Assembly: GCA_002842495.1 (NCBI GenBank)
Contig: PHDB01000034.1
Coordinates: 1 to 36,198 of the forward strand
Length of the DNA stretch: 36,198 nt
From: Bacteroidetes bacterium HGW-Bacteroidetes-6
Lineage (GTDB): Bacteria > Bacteroidota > Bacteroidia > Bacteroidales > DTU049
Direction: 5' to 3'
Positions within the stretch are counted from its first letter, which is position 1, and each line of letters starts with the position of its first letter. Position numbers and translations under genes: made by a program. The notes below the pieces were generated by a model that saw only the letters and a program-made list of their open reading frames with translations, was not told where the DNA came from and made no database searches. Of the stretch, positions 1 to 8,455 are shown piece after piece.

Positions 1-976
<976 letters not shown>

Positions 977-1106
977 AATTTGATCTTTAATAACTCGGAT
1001 TCATTTCTCAAAGTTCTCAACTTTGTGATACGCACTATCGTTTTATGTCTCAATATTTCAAAGAACGTTTTCTTTATTTTTTCACCCCGCTTCTTTCGAT
1101 TTGGGA
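977..1106 (-). promoter_or_regulatory. 16S rRNA leader with boxA-like antitermination site and hairpin
   Basis: This is the transcribed spacer between the proximal rRNA promoter and the mature 16S 5' end. On the minus strand it contains GTTCTTTGAAAT (1055-1066), which resembles the boxA antitermination element of rRNA leaders. It also has a perfect 7-bp inverted repeat, CAAAGTT-CTC-AACTTTG on the plus strand, at 1009-1025, which would form a small hairpin just before 16S. boxA function (Nus factor binding) is known for the element type; its use here is inferred from position and sequence. Confidence 0.6.
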
Positions 1107-1109
1107 GTG

Positions 1110-1139
1110 CAAAAGTAATCATTTTTTTTAATCCGCAAA
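1110..1139 (-). promoter_or_regulatory. Proximal rRNA promoter (Bacteroidota -33/-7 type)
   Basis: Read on the minus strand, TTTG (1136-1139, so TTG at 1136-1138) is followed after 18 nt by TACTTTTG (1110-1117), a full match to the Bacteroidota consensus TTG then TAnnTTTG. Transcription should start near 1106. Upstream (1140-1200) there are long runs of A and T resembling an UP element. The promoter is followed by GCACTCCC, which recurs at the distal promoter. Confidence 0.8.
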
Positions 1140-1228
1140 CTTTTTTGAAAAAAAATTTCTTTTTTATTTTTTTTCTTTTTCTTCGCGTCTTCTCAGTGAA
1201 CTGTCCCCGTGCTGTTGTAACGGGAGTG

Positions 1229-1260
1229 CAAAATTACGTATTTTTCCTTACCAGAATACA
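1229..1260 (-). promoter_or_regulatory. Distal rRNA promoter copy, weak -33
   Basis: TAATTTTG at 1229-1236 (minus strand) matches the -7 consensus TAnnTTTG and sits in the same 12-base word, TTTTGCACTCCC, as the proximal promoter 119 bp away. No good TTG is present at the -33 distance; TGT at 1258-1260 is the closest candidate. It is probably a second, upstream rRNA promoter. The remaining stretch from 1262 to 1371, up to the end of lipA, is AT-rich, and I see no gene or clear terminator in it. Confidence 0.55.
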
Positions 1261-1371
1261 TTTTCTTCATTATTTTTTTTTCTTTCAGTAATTGATTGGA
1301 TTATAACCTCTTGACTTTGTACTTTTTTTCAATCATTTCACTTATATTAACACATACCTTATATTATATAC

Positions 1372-2235
1372 TTATTCAGGAACTGCCGAATGATACGACG
1401 AACGTACCAATGGACCACTCTCAACATGCCGAAAACCCATTTGTAGTGCCATATTTCTGATTATTTCAAATTCTTCAGGAGTATAATACTTCGCTACTTC
1501 AATATTCTCGTAACGAGGCTGAAGATACTGTCCAATAGTAACCATTTGGCATCCTGCGTCTTTAATATCGTTCAATACTTGCTTAATTTCCTCCATTGTT
1601 TCGCCAAGTCCGGTCATTATTCCACTTTTAGTAAGCATCCCCATTGAAGCAGCTATCCGCAATGTATCTAAACTACGATCGTATTGCGCCCCTGATCTGA
1701 TCTGAGATGTTAGCCTGCGTACTGTTTCCAGATTATGACTAAAAATATCAGGAGTTGAGTCTGCTACAATTTTAATGAGTTCATCCTTTGCATGAAAATC
1801 GGGAACCAATACTTCAATTGTAACATTTGGATTGTCTTTCCGGACAGATTCTATACAAGCTGCCCAATGTCTGGCTCCTTCGTCGGGCAAATCGTCTCGG
1901 GTAACTGATGTTATTACGCAATGCTTCAACCCGAAGCACATAACTGTACGTGAAAGATTTTGAGGTTCGCTTGAATCGGGCGGCAAAGGACGCGAATGAT
2001 CGACAGCACAAAACCGACAGTTTCGAGTACACGATTCGCCCAGAATCATAAATGTAGCAGCGCCATGAGCCCAACATTCACCAATATTGGGACATTTCCC
2101 GCTTTCGCAAATAGTATTCAGGCATCCTTTGGATAAGGTTGATTTCATTTTAGAATACACTGCAGCTGAAGGCAGCTTACTCTTCAACCATTTGGGTTTG
2201 GCTGTTCTGCTTTTCTTCTCTTCGTTTTTCTCCAT
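1372..2235 (-). CDS. lipA: Lipoyl synthase
   Basis: This radical-SAM enzyme inserts two sulfurs into protein-bound octanoyl groups to make lipoyl cofactor in the cytoplasm. In the 287-residue protein starting at ATG 2235, the auxiliary-cluster motif C-x4-C-x5-C is at residues 43, 48 and 54, and the radical-SAM motif CTRNCRFC is at 69-76. The RSSY motif near the C-terminus supplies the serine ligand of the auxiliary cluster. The reading frame extends 14 codons further to a TTG at 2277, but that would overlap the preceding gene; ATG 2235 leaves a 7-nt gap and gives the usual family length. It is the last gene of a small operon whose promoter is at 3201-3231. Confidence 0.96.
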   Translation of the reverse strand: MEKNEEKKSRTAKPKWLKSKLPSAAVYSKMKSTLSKGCLNTICESGKCPNIGECWAHGAATFMILGESCTRNCRFCAVDHSRPLPPDSSEPQNLSRTVMCFGLKHCVITSVTRDDLPDEGARHWAACIESVRKDNPNVTIEVLVPDFHAKDELIKIVADSTPDIFSHNLETVRRLTSQIRSGAQYDRSLDTLRIAASMGMLTKSGIMTGLGETMEEIKQVLNDIKDAGCQMVTIGQYLQPRYENIEVAKYYTPEEFEIIRNMALQMGFRHVESGPLVRSSYHSAVPE

Positions 2236-2242
2236 CTGGTAA

Positions 2243-3007
2243 TCAAGGATTATATCGCTTACCAAAATTGGCAGCAATATAGAATGAGATAAAATAATTA
2301 TGATTTTGGGCGTATGCCATAATAGGTATTTCCTTCAGATAAATATCTGCGGCAATACCTGTTTCAATATATCGAACTAAACGGCGTTCGGGTCCGTATT
2401 CAAAGCTGAATCCGCCTTTAAAATAAATGCCGGGATAAATCCTACTTTCTCCAACGCCTTTCAACATCGGACCTCTACCATAAATATTGAGAATATTATG
2501 CTCTTCAGGGTTGTAACGTTCAAGATTGAGGAAATACGTATAAGTTGAACTCGATTGGTCGATGATATACAGATATACCGGCTTGGCCATAGCTATAGAT
2601 GTACCAAACTCAAAAAAACGCCGGACATCAACACCACCCCAATAGGGCTTTTCGTTCAGTACATTGAGACTTCCAAGCCCCAATCGCATCATAAGGACAC
2701 TGTTTTCTTTACCATATACAAATTTACGAGCATTATCAAACATATAAACATTCCCCATCTTGATTTCCTTGGGATGCTTCATGTTGAGCAAATCAAAATT
2801 GATATATCGCTGCGAATTATATGAATTATACTGACCCCAACGCACACCAAGACCCACGCCTTCGCTATGTGCAAAAGCATGAGCAGAATACTCCCGCTTC
2901 AGGATAAAACCATGCTCATTTCCGGTTGTACCAACTTCCTGTGAAGAAGCTACAAGAACCGAAAACAGGCATAATAAGAACCCTATCGGTTTGACTAAAA
3001 ATCTCAT
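2243..3007 (-). CDS. Secreted, probably outer-membrane-associated protein of unknown function
   Basis: The 254-residue protein begins with a clear signal peptide (MRFLVKPIGFLLCLFSVLVA, cleavage near SSQ). The rest is rich in alternating aromatic and polar residues, glycine and tyrosine, as in outer-membrane beta-barrels of Bacteroidota, and it ends in an amphipathic strand (YFISFYIAANFGKRYNP). I do not recognise a named family. It starts 31 nt after the small lipoprotein and ends 7 nt before lipA, so the three are probably co-transcribed. Its link to lipoylation, if any, is not visible; co-transcription may be incidental. Confidence 0.75.
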   Translation of the reverse strand: MRFLVKPIGFLLCLFSVLVASSQEVGTTGNEHGFILKREYSAHAFAHSEGVGLGVRWGQYNSYNSQRYINFDLLNMKHPKEIKMGNVYMFDNARKFVYGKENSVLMMRLGLGSLNVLNEKPYWGGVDVRRFFEFGTSIAMAKPVYLYIIDQSSSTYTYFLNLERYNPEEHNILNIYGRGPMLKGVGESRIYPGIYFKGGFSFEYGPERRLVRYIETGIAADIYLKEIPIMAYAQNHNYFISFYIAANFGKRYNP

Positions 3008-3038
3008 AGTGTAGGATGAACAAGCACCCCAGAAGATT

Positions 3039-3179
3039 TTATGCGTCAGTATGATCTAACGGTGCAGCCACCTGGGCGCTACCATTATGATATGCGGGAC
3101 AAGTTTCGTGTGAACGGCAACTGGAAAATAATGCTACCATAAAAGAAACAGCAAAAACAAAAGCAACCACCTTTTTCAT
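3039..3179 (-). CDS. Small lipoprotein with CPAY motif (46 residues)
   Basis: The protein starting at ATG 3179 has a lysine start, a hydrophobic stretch and a lipobox (ALFSSC), so a signal-peptidase II lipoprotein is predicted with a mature part of only about 26 residues. The mature part contains HETCPAY; short lipoproteins with a CPAY motif are, to my knowledge, widespread in Bacteroidota and uncharacterised. The frame is open for 25 codons upstream, but that part overlaps the -7 promoter element at 3201-3208 and lacks a signal-peptide character, so the internal ATG is preferred. It is the first gene of the operon that ends with lipA. Confidence 0.75.
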   Translation of the reverse strand: MKKVVAFVFAVSFMVALFSSCRSHETCPAYHNGSAQVAAPLDHTDA

Positions 3180-3200
3180 ACTCGTGAGTTTTAGAAGGTT

Positions 3201-3231
3201 CAAAATTACGAAATTCTTCCTGATTGTGCAA
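3201..3231 (-). promoter_or_regulatory. Promoter of the lipoprotein-lipA operon
   Basis: On the minus strand TTG (3229-3231) is followed after 20 nt by TAATTTTG (3201-3208), a full Bacteroidota -33/-7 match. The expected start near 3197 gives a leader of about 18 nt before ATG 3179. The facing ung gene has only a weak candidate, TATATTTA at 3242-3249. Confidence 0.7.
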
Positions 3232-3293
3232 TATGTTTTAGTATATTTACGCACAATTTATCAACAAAACGTCGTTATCAAACAAATTATTGT

Positions 3294-3971
3294 ATGCAGA
3301 CAATCAACCCCAGGATAGAATCGTCGTGGAAAATGATACTCAACGAAGAGTTTCAACAACCTTACTTCGCGCAATTAAAAGCCTTTCTGGTTACTGAAAA
3401 ATCGAAACACAGAGTTTTTCCTCCCGGAGAAGAAATATTTGCAGCATTCGATTTAACGCCATTTGAAAATGTGAAAGTTGTTATTTTAGGTCAGGATCCA
3501 TATCATGGATACGGACAGGCGCATGGACTATGCTTTTCAGTAAAGGCTGGAACTGCATTGCCTCCTTCGTTGATCAATATTTATAAAGAACTGGAAACAG
3601 ATCTGGGTATTCCCCGCCCCACTCACGGGAATCTTACTCCCTGGGCAAAACAAGGTGTATTGCTTTTAAACACTGTGCTTACCGTTCGCGAAAACACAGC
3701 CGACTCACACAAAAACAAAGGCTGGGAACAATTTACTGACAAAATCATTGACCTCGTAAGCACAAAACGGAACAATGTGGTTTTTGTCTTATGGGGCAAC
3801 AATGCCAAAACCAAATCGAGTCTCATTGATATCAATCGCCACTGTATTCTGACAGCTGCACATCCTTCGCCACTATCAGCATCGCGTGGTTTTTTTGGTT
3901 GCAACCATTTTTCAAAAATAAACAAATATCTAACCAGCAACAATATTGCTCCAATCAACTGGCATCTTTGA
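3294..3971 (+). CDS. ung: Uracil-DNA glycosylase, family 1
   Basis: The enzyme removes uracil from DNA as the first step of base excision repair. The 225-residue protein has the water-activating loop GQDPYH at residues 66-71 (catalytic Asp68) and the minor-groove/Leu intercalation loop HPSPLSA at 190-196 (His190). Length and N-terminus fit family 1, and ATG 3294 is the only reasonable start. Its last codons overlap the probable TTG start of the following outer-membrane gene, which suggests translational coupling between a repair enzyme and an envelope protein that have no known functional tie. Confidence 0.97.
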   Translation: MQTINPRIESSWKMILNEEFQQPYFAQLKAFLVTEKSKHRVFPPGEEIFAAFDLTPFENVKVVILGQDPYHGYGQAHGLCFSVKAGTALPPSLINIYKELETDLGIPRPTHGNLTPWAKQGVLLLNTVLTVRENTADSHKNKGWEQFTDKIIDLVSTKRNNVVFVLWGNNAKTKSSLIDINRHCILTAAHPSPLSASRGFFGCNHFSKINKYLTSNNIAPINWHL

Positions 3972-5692
3972 AGCGAATTGCAATCATATTGCTTTTTCTA
4001 TTGACTGCCTTATGTTCGGGTGGACAGAAAATTGTTATTATCAATAATCAATCCGATAGCAATAAAATTTCAGAATTCGTTTTTGAGGGAGATTCCATTC
4101 AACTTTCCGTATATTTGAAAGCAGAACTTCACAAATTGTATTCGGAAGGCTATCTGTATGCACATTTTTCAGAAATATTGAACTGGAAATCAGATACTAT
4201 CAGCATTTTTCGTTTTAAGGGCAACAGAGTTGTTCTGGTAAAACTTGCAAGCGGAAACGCCGACGAAGCTATGCTCCGAAGTATTGGATGGAAACCTTCA
4301 AGCCTCAAAAAACACAACACACTCGATCCGGCAAGAGTTCTGGATTGGGAAAACAGCATTGTTTCATACTACGAAAATATTGGCTTCCCTTTTGCCAATG
4401 TGGCTTTTCGTATCGATTCGCTATGCAACGACAGTGTTTCAGCATCCTGGCAGGTAAAAACCGGTCCTCTGATCGTTTTTGACAGCATTATTCAGAAAGG
4501 AAAATATAAGCCTAATAGCGGCTTTATTGGAACATGGTTGAATATTGAGAAAGGAAAGCCTTACAGCGAAAATAAAATCCAAATGGTTCGTCTCCGGTTA
4601 AAAATGAGCGAGCTTATTGAGGAAGAAAAACCAATGAGTGTTTACTTCACGGCAGGGAAAGCCAATCTTTATTTGTACCTGCGACGCAAAAAAGCAAATC
4701 GATTCGATGGGATTCTTGGATTTGCTCCCAACAACGACAATCCCGGGAAAGTAGTTTTTACCGGAGATGTGAATCTCAAATTGGCAAATTCGTTCAATCA
4801 TGGCGATCAGATTTCTCTGAAATGGAAAAGCAGCGCCAACAGCTCACAGGAGGTAAAAGTGAAAGCATCGCTACCTTTTCTGTTTGGATTACCTCTAGGT
4901 ATTTCAGGCTCTCTCGACATTTATAAACGCGACACCCTTTATGTAAAAACAAAACAACGATATGGTATCACATATTTTTCGGGCATCGCTTCGGAGCTCG
5001 ATTTTTTTGCCGAAAATACCGAAAACAGAGTCATCGATCAAAGTATTTTTGCAACTGCCACCACATTGCCTGTTTGGGCCGACAGTCGGACTACATCGGC
5101 TGGTTTGGGATTTAAAGTTGTCAGAACCGACAATATCATTATTCCACACAAAGGCTTTATTATCGAAACCGAAATAACTGCAGGGAAAAAGAATCTACTG
5201 AAAAATAATTCAGCCCCGGAAGAGCTGTACGATGGCGTTGTGCTTGAAACGGGCTTGTATAGGGGAAATATGTCATTATCGCTTTTTCGACCTGTTACAA
5301 AAACACTCCACCTGATGATTTCGAACCAATCTGGATACTTGAAATCGAAATCGCTTTTCGAAAACGATCTGTTTCAGATTGGCGGTTTGAGTATAATGCG
5401 GGGATTCGACGAAAAAAGCCTTCCGGTTTCCATGTATTCGGTTTCGACTATCGAAATGAGATTTTTCCTGGAGCAGCTCAGCTATTTAGCTATTTTTACC
5501 GACTATGCTGCTACACAACAATTGCAAAATAACAATTACAACTACAAATATTACATATCGCTGGGAACAGGGATGAGTTTCTCGACTAATGCCGGGATAT
5601 TCAATATTTTCTATGCGCTTGGGAAACAAAATCCGGGTGAATTTGTGATTCGCAACGGAAAAATCCACTTTGGGTATATTGCCCGATTTTGA
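3968..5692 (+). CDS. Omp85/BamA-like outer-membrane protein
   Basis: The start is placed at TTG 3968, which overlaps the ung stop in TTGA. From there the protein begins with a good signal peptide (LKRIAIILLFLLTALCSGG), while the in-frame ATG at 3899 would put 23 polar residues in front of it and lie inside ung. The roughly 574-residue protein has an N-terminal periplasmic part that looks POTRA-like, with the best candidate after about residue 180 (GPLIVFDSIIQKG). A C-terminal beta-barrel follows, containing GGLSIMRGFDEKSL, the RGF motif of the Omp85 superfamily, and ends in phenylalanine. Members insert or translocate proteins or lipids at the outer membrane. It is shorter than BamA, so a TamA-like or lineage-specific paralog is more likely. 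Confidence 0.8.
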   Translation: MKRIAIILLFLLTALCSGGQKIVIINNQSDSNKISEFVFEGDSIQLSVYLKAELHKLYSEGYLYAHFSEILNWKSDTISIFRFKGNRVVLVKLASGNADEAMLRSIGWKPSSLKKHNTLDPARVLDWENSIVSYYENIGFPFANVAFRIDSLCNDSVSASWQVKTGPLIVFDSIIQKGKYKPNSGFIGTWLNIEKGKPYSENKIQMVRLRLKMSELIEEEKPMSVYFTAGKANLYLYLRRKKANRFDGILGFAPNNDNPGKVVFTGDVNLKLANSFNHGDQISLKWKSSANSSQEVKVKASLPFLFGLPLGISGSLDIYKRDTLYVKTKQRYGITYFSGIASELDFFAENTENRVIDQSIFATATTLPVWADSRTTSAGLGFKVVRTDNIIIPHKGFIIETEITAGKKNLLKNNSAPEELYDGVVLETGLYRGNMSLSLFRPVTKTLHLMISNQSGYLKSKSLFENDLFQIGGLSIMRGFDEKSLPVSMYSVSTIEMRFFLEQLSYLAIFTDYAATQQLQNNNYNYKYYISLGTGMSFSTNAGIFNIFYALGKQNPGEFVIRNGKIHFGYIARF

Positions 5693-5698
5693 AACCGA

Positions 5699-6421
5699 TT
5701 ACTTTCTACTAAAGATGTTGTACTTCAAAATACAATAAAGAGCCCGGAAACCATCTTTCCAACCAATTTTCTTTCCTTCATCGTAGGTTCGTCCATAATA
5801 AGAAATGCCTACTTCGTAAATACGAACACCTTTCACTCTCGATACTTTAGCCGTCACTTCAGGCTCAAAGCCAAAACGATTCTCGCGAAGCCTCAATCCT
5901 TTAATAATATCAGATCTGAAAAGCTTGTAGCAGGTTTCCATATCGGACAGATTAAGATTAGTGAACAAATTCGAGACACCGGTAAGAAACCTGTTTCCTT
6001 TGGTATGCCAGAAAAACAGAATTCGGTGTGGATTCGACCCGGCAAAACGCGAACCATAAACCACATCGGCAAAACCTTCCACTACAGGTTTCAACAAATC
6101 GTTGTACTCGCGTGGGTCGTATTCGAGGTCAGCATCCTGAATAATAATATAATCGCCTGTTGCTTCTTTGATTCCACGATGCAATGCAGCACCTTTCCCC
6201 ATATTTTTGGGTTGAGAAAAAACCTGAATGCCTGCTTCGGGATGCTCCGAAACATATTTTTCCAATGCTTCCAGCGTATTGTCTTTCGAAAAATCGTTAA
6301 CGATGATAATTTCCTTCCTGATTCCTTCAATCAGCGTTACTTCCTGAATTTTATTCAGAATCAAATGAATAGTTTTGGCTTCGTTGTAGGCCGGAATAAC
6401 TATAGATAAGGTTTTTGGCAT
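5699..6421 (-). CDS. Family 2 glycosyltransferase, DPM1-like (polyprenyl-phosphate sugar synthase)
   Basis: The 240-residue protein from ATG 6421 opens with [13 protein letters not shown] and carries [19 protein letters not shown] and the metal-binding QDADLEYDP (Asp96, Asp98). This is the pattern of dolichyl/polyprenyl-phosphate mannose or glucose synthases. There is no membrane segment, as in the short soluble DPM1 class. It probably transfers a hexose from a nucleotide sugar to a polyprenyl phosphate on the inner face of the membrane. A TTG six codons upstream lies in the -7 promoter element, which favours ATG 6421. It runs convergent with the Omp85-like gene (6-bp gap) and is 113 bp downstream of the GT-C-like gene. 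Confidence 0.85.
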   Translation of the reverse strand: MPKTLSIVIPAYNEAKTIHLILNKIQEVTLIEGIRKEIIIVNDFSKDNTLEALEKYVSEHPEAGIQVFSQPKNMGKGAALHRGIKEATGDYIIIQDADLEYDPREYNDLLKPVVEGFADVVYGSRFAGSNPHRILFFWHTKGNRFLTGVSNLFTNLNLSDMETCYKLFRSDIIKGLRLRENRFGFEPEVTAKVSRVKGVRIYEVGISYYGRTYDEGKKIGWKDGFRALYCILKYNIFSRK

Positions 6422-6436
6422 TGAGAAAATTTTTGT

Positions 6437-6444
6437 CAAAACTA
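6437..6444 (-). promoter_or_regulatory. -7 element of the DPM1-like gene
   Basis: TAGTTTTG on the minus strand matches TAnnTTTG and would give a leader of about 12 nt before ATG 6421. No TTG is found at the -33 distance, so this is half a promoter by sequence alone. Confidence 0.45.
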
Positions 6445-6534
6445 CAAAAATTCTTAATTGATAAACTATAACAACAATTAAAATTACCTGCTCAACATGC
6501 GATGTGACGCGATAATAATCAACCTATTGTCCAA

Positions 6535-8175
6535 TCAATTAACTTGATTAACTTTAGAACCATAAAGCATACAATTCTCATCACTAAAAACAAGTTTATA
6601 TTCTGAATTCAATTCTAAAAACACCATGCTATGGATTGAATCTAAATTCGCATCAGTTTTCCCTAATACAAAGACGTATTCTATCTTAACATCTTCATTA
6701 TTTGGATTGCTCTGCCAGACTAAATCCGGAATTTGAGCAGAATGTAATTTACCTAATGTCAAATTTGGGAAGCTATTGCTATTCCACTTCAATGGGAAAT
6801 AATCTGTAAAGCATTCATAATTATCTAAAATCACCATAGGCTTTTCAGCACCCAAATAATTAGAAGAATGGATAGCAAGCCAATTATCTGAATAATTTAA
6901 GGGAAGCACAACACTATTTGGTTCTATAAATTCAGCTGCATCGTAACAACTTGAAGCAATACCATCCATTTCCTTTATAACACTAGAATAATAAACAACC
7001 AACCGCACATTAATTGTTGCAACAACTAACACTATAAAAACCATGAGCCATTTTGGCAATGGCTGAGTCGAAAGCCAAATTATTAGAAAAATAAAAAACA
7101 AATAGCACAATCGTAATGAAACAAAGCCAGCTTGACCATCGCTATCAGGCAAGTAAAAGTAAAGAAATAGCAAAAGAAAAGATAACAGAAGCCAGCTGTC
7201 TTGAATTTTAAACATTTTCAATGCCTGACCCATTTTCTTCCAAAAAATTTCAGGGGAAACACTAAAAAGCTCATTAATTCTAATAAAAGAAGCTATTATT
7301 ACAATTATCGCAATCAAATAGCCCAGCTTACTAGTCAAAGGGGCTTCGACTAGTGGATTGTAAACTATTAATGGTCTGATCGTTTTTAGCCAATCAATTA
7401 ATTCATTATTTTCAACATAAACATTATACCCAACACCCAATCGCGCATTAAAATAAAGAAACGACAAGATTATTGGGACTATTGATGCAATCAACAACAT
7501 CAAAATCTTGTTCAAACTTTCCTTTATCAGCTTTCTGAATAGCTTTTGTTTTTCCTTCCAAATTACTAGAAATTCAAATAGAATATAAATACCAATAGCC
7601 AGCAATGTAAATGCAAAGACTACAATATGGGAGAAATAGACCACTAAAAGCAAAAGAAACAACATAATTACTTTTCCCCAAGAGCCACCATTTTCAAAAT
7701 TTTTCATCCAATAAGTAAACACGAGAAACATAGCAATAATGGCTAATGAAAAATTATAGAATCCCAACATAAACATAAACGAAAATGCAAATGGAAAGAT
7801 AAAATAGCTCATCAGAACATTTTGAGGTGCAATCTGCTTAATAAATCTCCGATATGCATACGGCAACCCAATCAAATAAATCACAACAAGAATTTTTTCA
7901 GCAAAAAATGCAGGCAAAAACAAATTGAAAATTGCCAAAATAGCATGTCCTGACCAATTTGGAATAACCTCTGGATTAAAAATAAAATAGCCCGATAAGC
8001 CTGTGGATTTAGCAAAAAGCAGATTATTTATTAAATTTGAATTGTATAAATGTGCTGCCCCATCCATTGTTGGGAAAAAGCGACCAGCAAATGCGGGTAA
8101 CAGGTTAACCAGCACTAAAAACAGAAACAAATACTTTTCAGAATCCTTTAGCAAAAACTTTTTCAGATTAATCAT
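6535..8175 (-). CDS. Polytopic membrane protein, GT-C-type glycosyltransferase-like
   Basis: The 546-residue protein has about ten or more hydrophobic segments. After the first membrane segment there is PTMDGAAHLYN, with Asp38 in the position of the catalytic acidic residue found in the first external loop of GT-C enzymes. The last about 125 residues form a soluble domain. GT-C enzymes use polyprenyl-phosphate sugars, which the neighbouring DPM1-like enzyme could supply; that link is inference. I cannot place it in a named family. The gene is visibly AT-rich, with fewer CG dinucleotides than ung or lipA. It diverges from the large T9SS cargo gene at 8456. Confidence 0.6.
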   Translation of the reverse strand: MINLKKFLLKDSEKYLFLFLVLVNLLPAFAGRFFPTMDGAAHLYNSNLINNLLFAKSTGLSGYFIFNPEVIPNWSGHAILAIFNLFLPAFFAEKILVVIYLIGLPYAYRRFIKQIAPQNVLMSYFIFPFAFSFMFMLGFYNFSLAIIAMFLVFTYWMKNFENGGSWGKVIMLFLLLLVVYFSHIVVFAFTLLAIGIYILFEFLVIWKEKQKLFRKLIKESLNKILMLLIASIVPIILSFLYFNARLGVGYNVYVENNELIDWLKTIRPLIVYNPLVEAPLTSKLGYLIAIIVIIASFIRINELFSVSPEIFWKKMGQALKMFKIQDSWLLLSFLLLFLYFYLPDSDGQAGFVSLRLCYLFFIFLIIWLSTQPLPKWLMVFIVLVVATINVRLVVYYSSVIKEMDGIASSCYDAAEFIEPNSVVLPLNYSDNWLAIHSSNYLGAEKPMVILDNYECFTDYFPLKWNSNSFPNLTLGKLHSAQIPDLVWQSNPNNEDVKIEYVFVLGKTDANLDSIHSMVFLELNSEYKLVFSDENCMLYGSKVNQVN

Positions 8176-8288
8176 ATTAATTCTTTAAAATAGGAGAAAA
8201 ACAACTTCTGCTTCATTTTACCAAAAGCAATATTACAAAAATACATATTTTCATTGTTAACTACTGCCAACAAAATAAGTTCATATTC

Positions 8289-8319
8289 TTTCTTGAAGAC
8301 ACTTCCTGTTTTCAAGAAA
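8289..8319. repeat. Inverted repeat in the divergent intergenic region
   Basis: TTTCTTGAAGAC (8289-8300) and GTTTTCAAGAAA (8308-8319) pair over 12 positions, with one G-T wobble, around a 7-nt loop. It lies between the GT-C-like gene and the T9SS cargo gene, about 115 bp upstream of the latter's -7 element. It could be an operator for a dimeric regulator or an RNA hairpin; there is no T-run, so a terminator is unlikely. Nothing else stands out in the 280-bp gap except -7-like boxes at 8236-8243 (minus) and 8434-8441 (plus). Confidence 0.5.
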
Positions 8320-8433
8320 TTTGGACAAATTCAGCATCCAAATCCAGCTACCGCGCAACCATGCCTATGCTGTCAAGTAAATAAATTTCTAACTATTCGC
8401 CTATGCAAATTAACAACATTTTGAATTTTACAA

Positions 8434-8441
8434 TACATTTG
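8434..8441 (+). promoter_or_regulatory. -7 element of the FG-GAP T9SS cargo gene
   Basis: TACATTTG fully matches TAnnTTTG, and its end is 14 nt before ATG 8456, giving a leader of about 11 nt. A TTG at the normal -33 spacing is absent; TTA near 8410 is the nearest sequence. Confidence 0.5.
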
Positions 8442-8455
8442 TAATCAAAAACAAA

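Noticed and set aside
2236..2277. Longer LipA starting at TTG 2277
   Set aside because: It overlaps the end of the preceding gene, whereas ATG 2235 gives the family length with a 7-nt gap.
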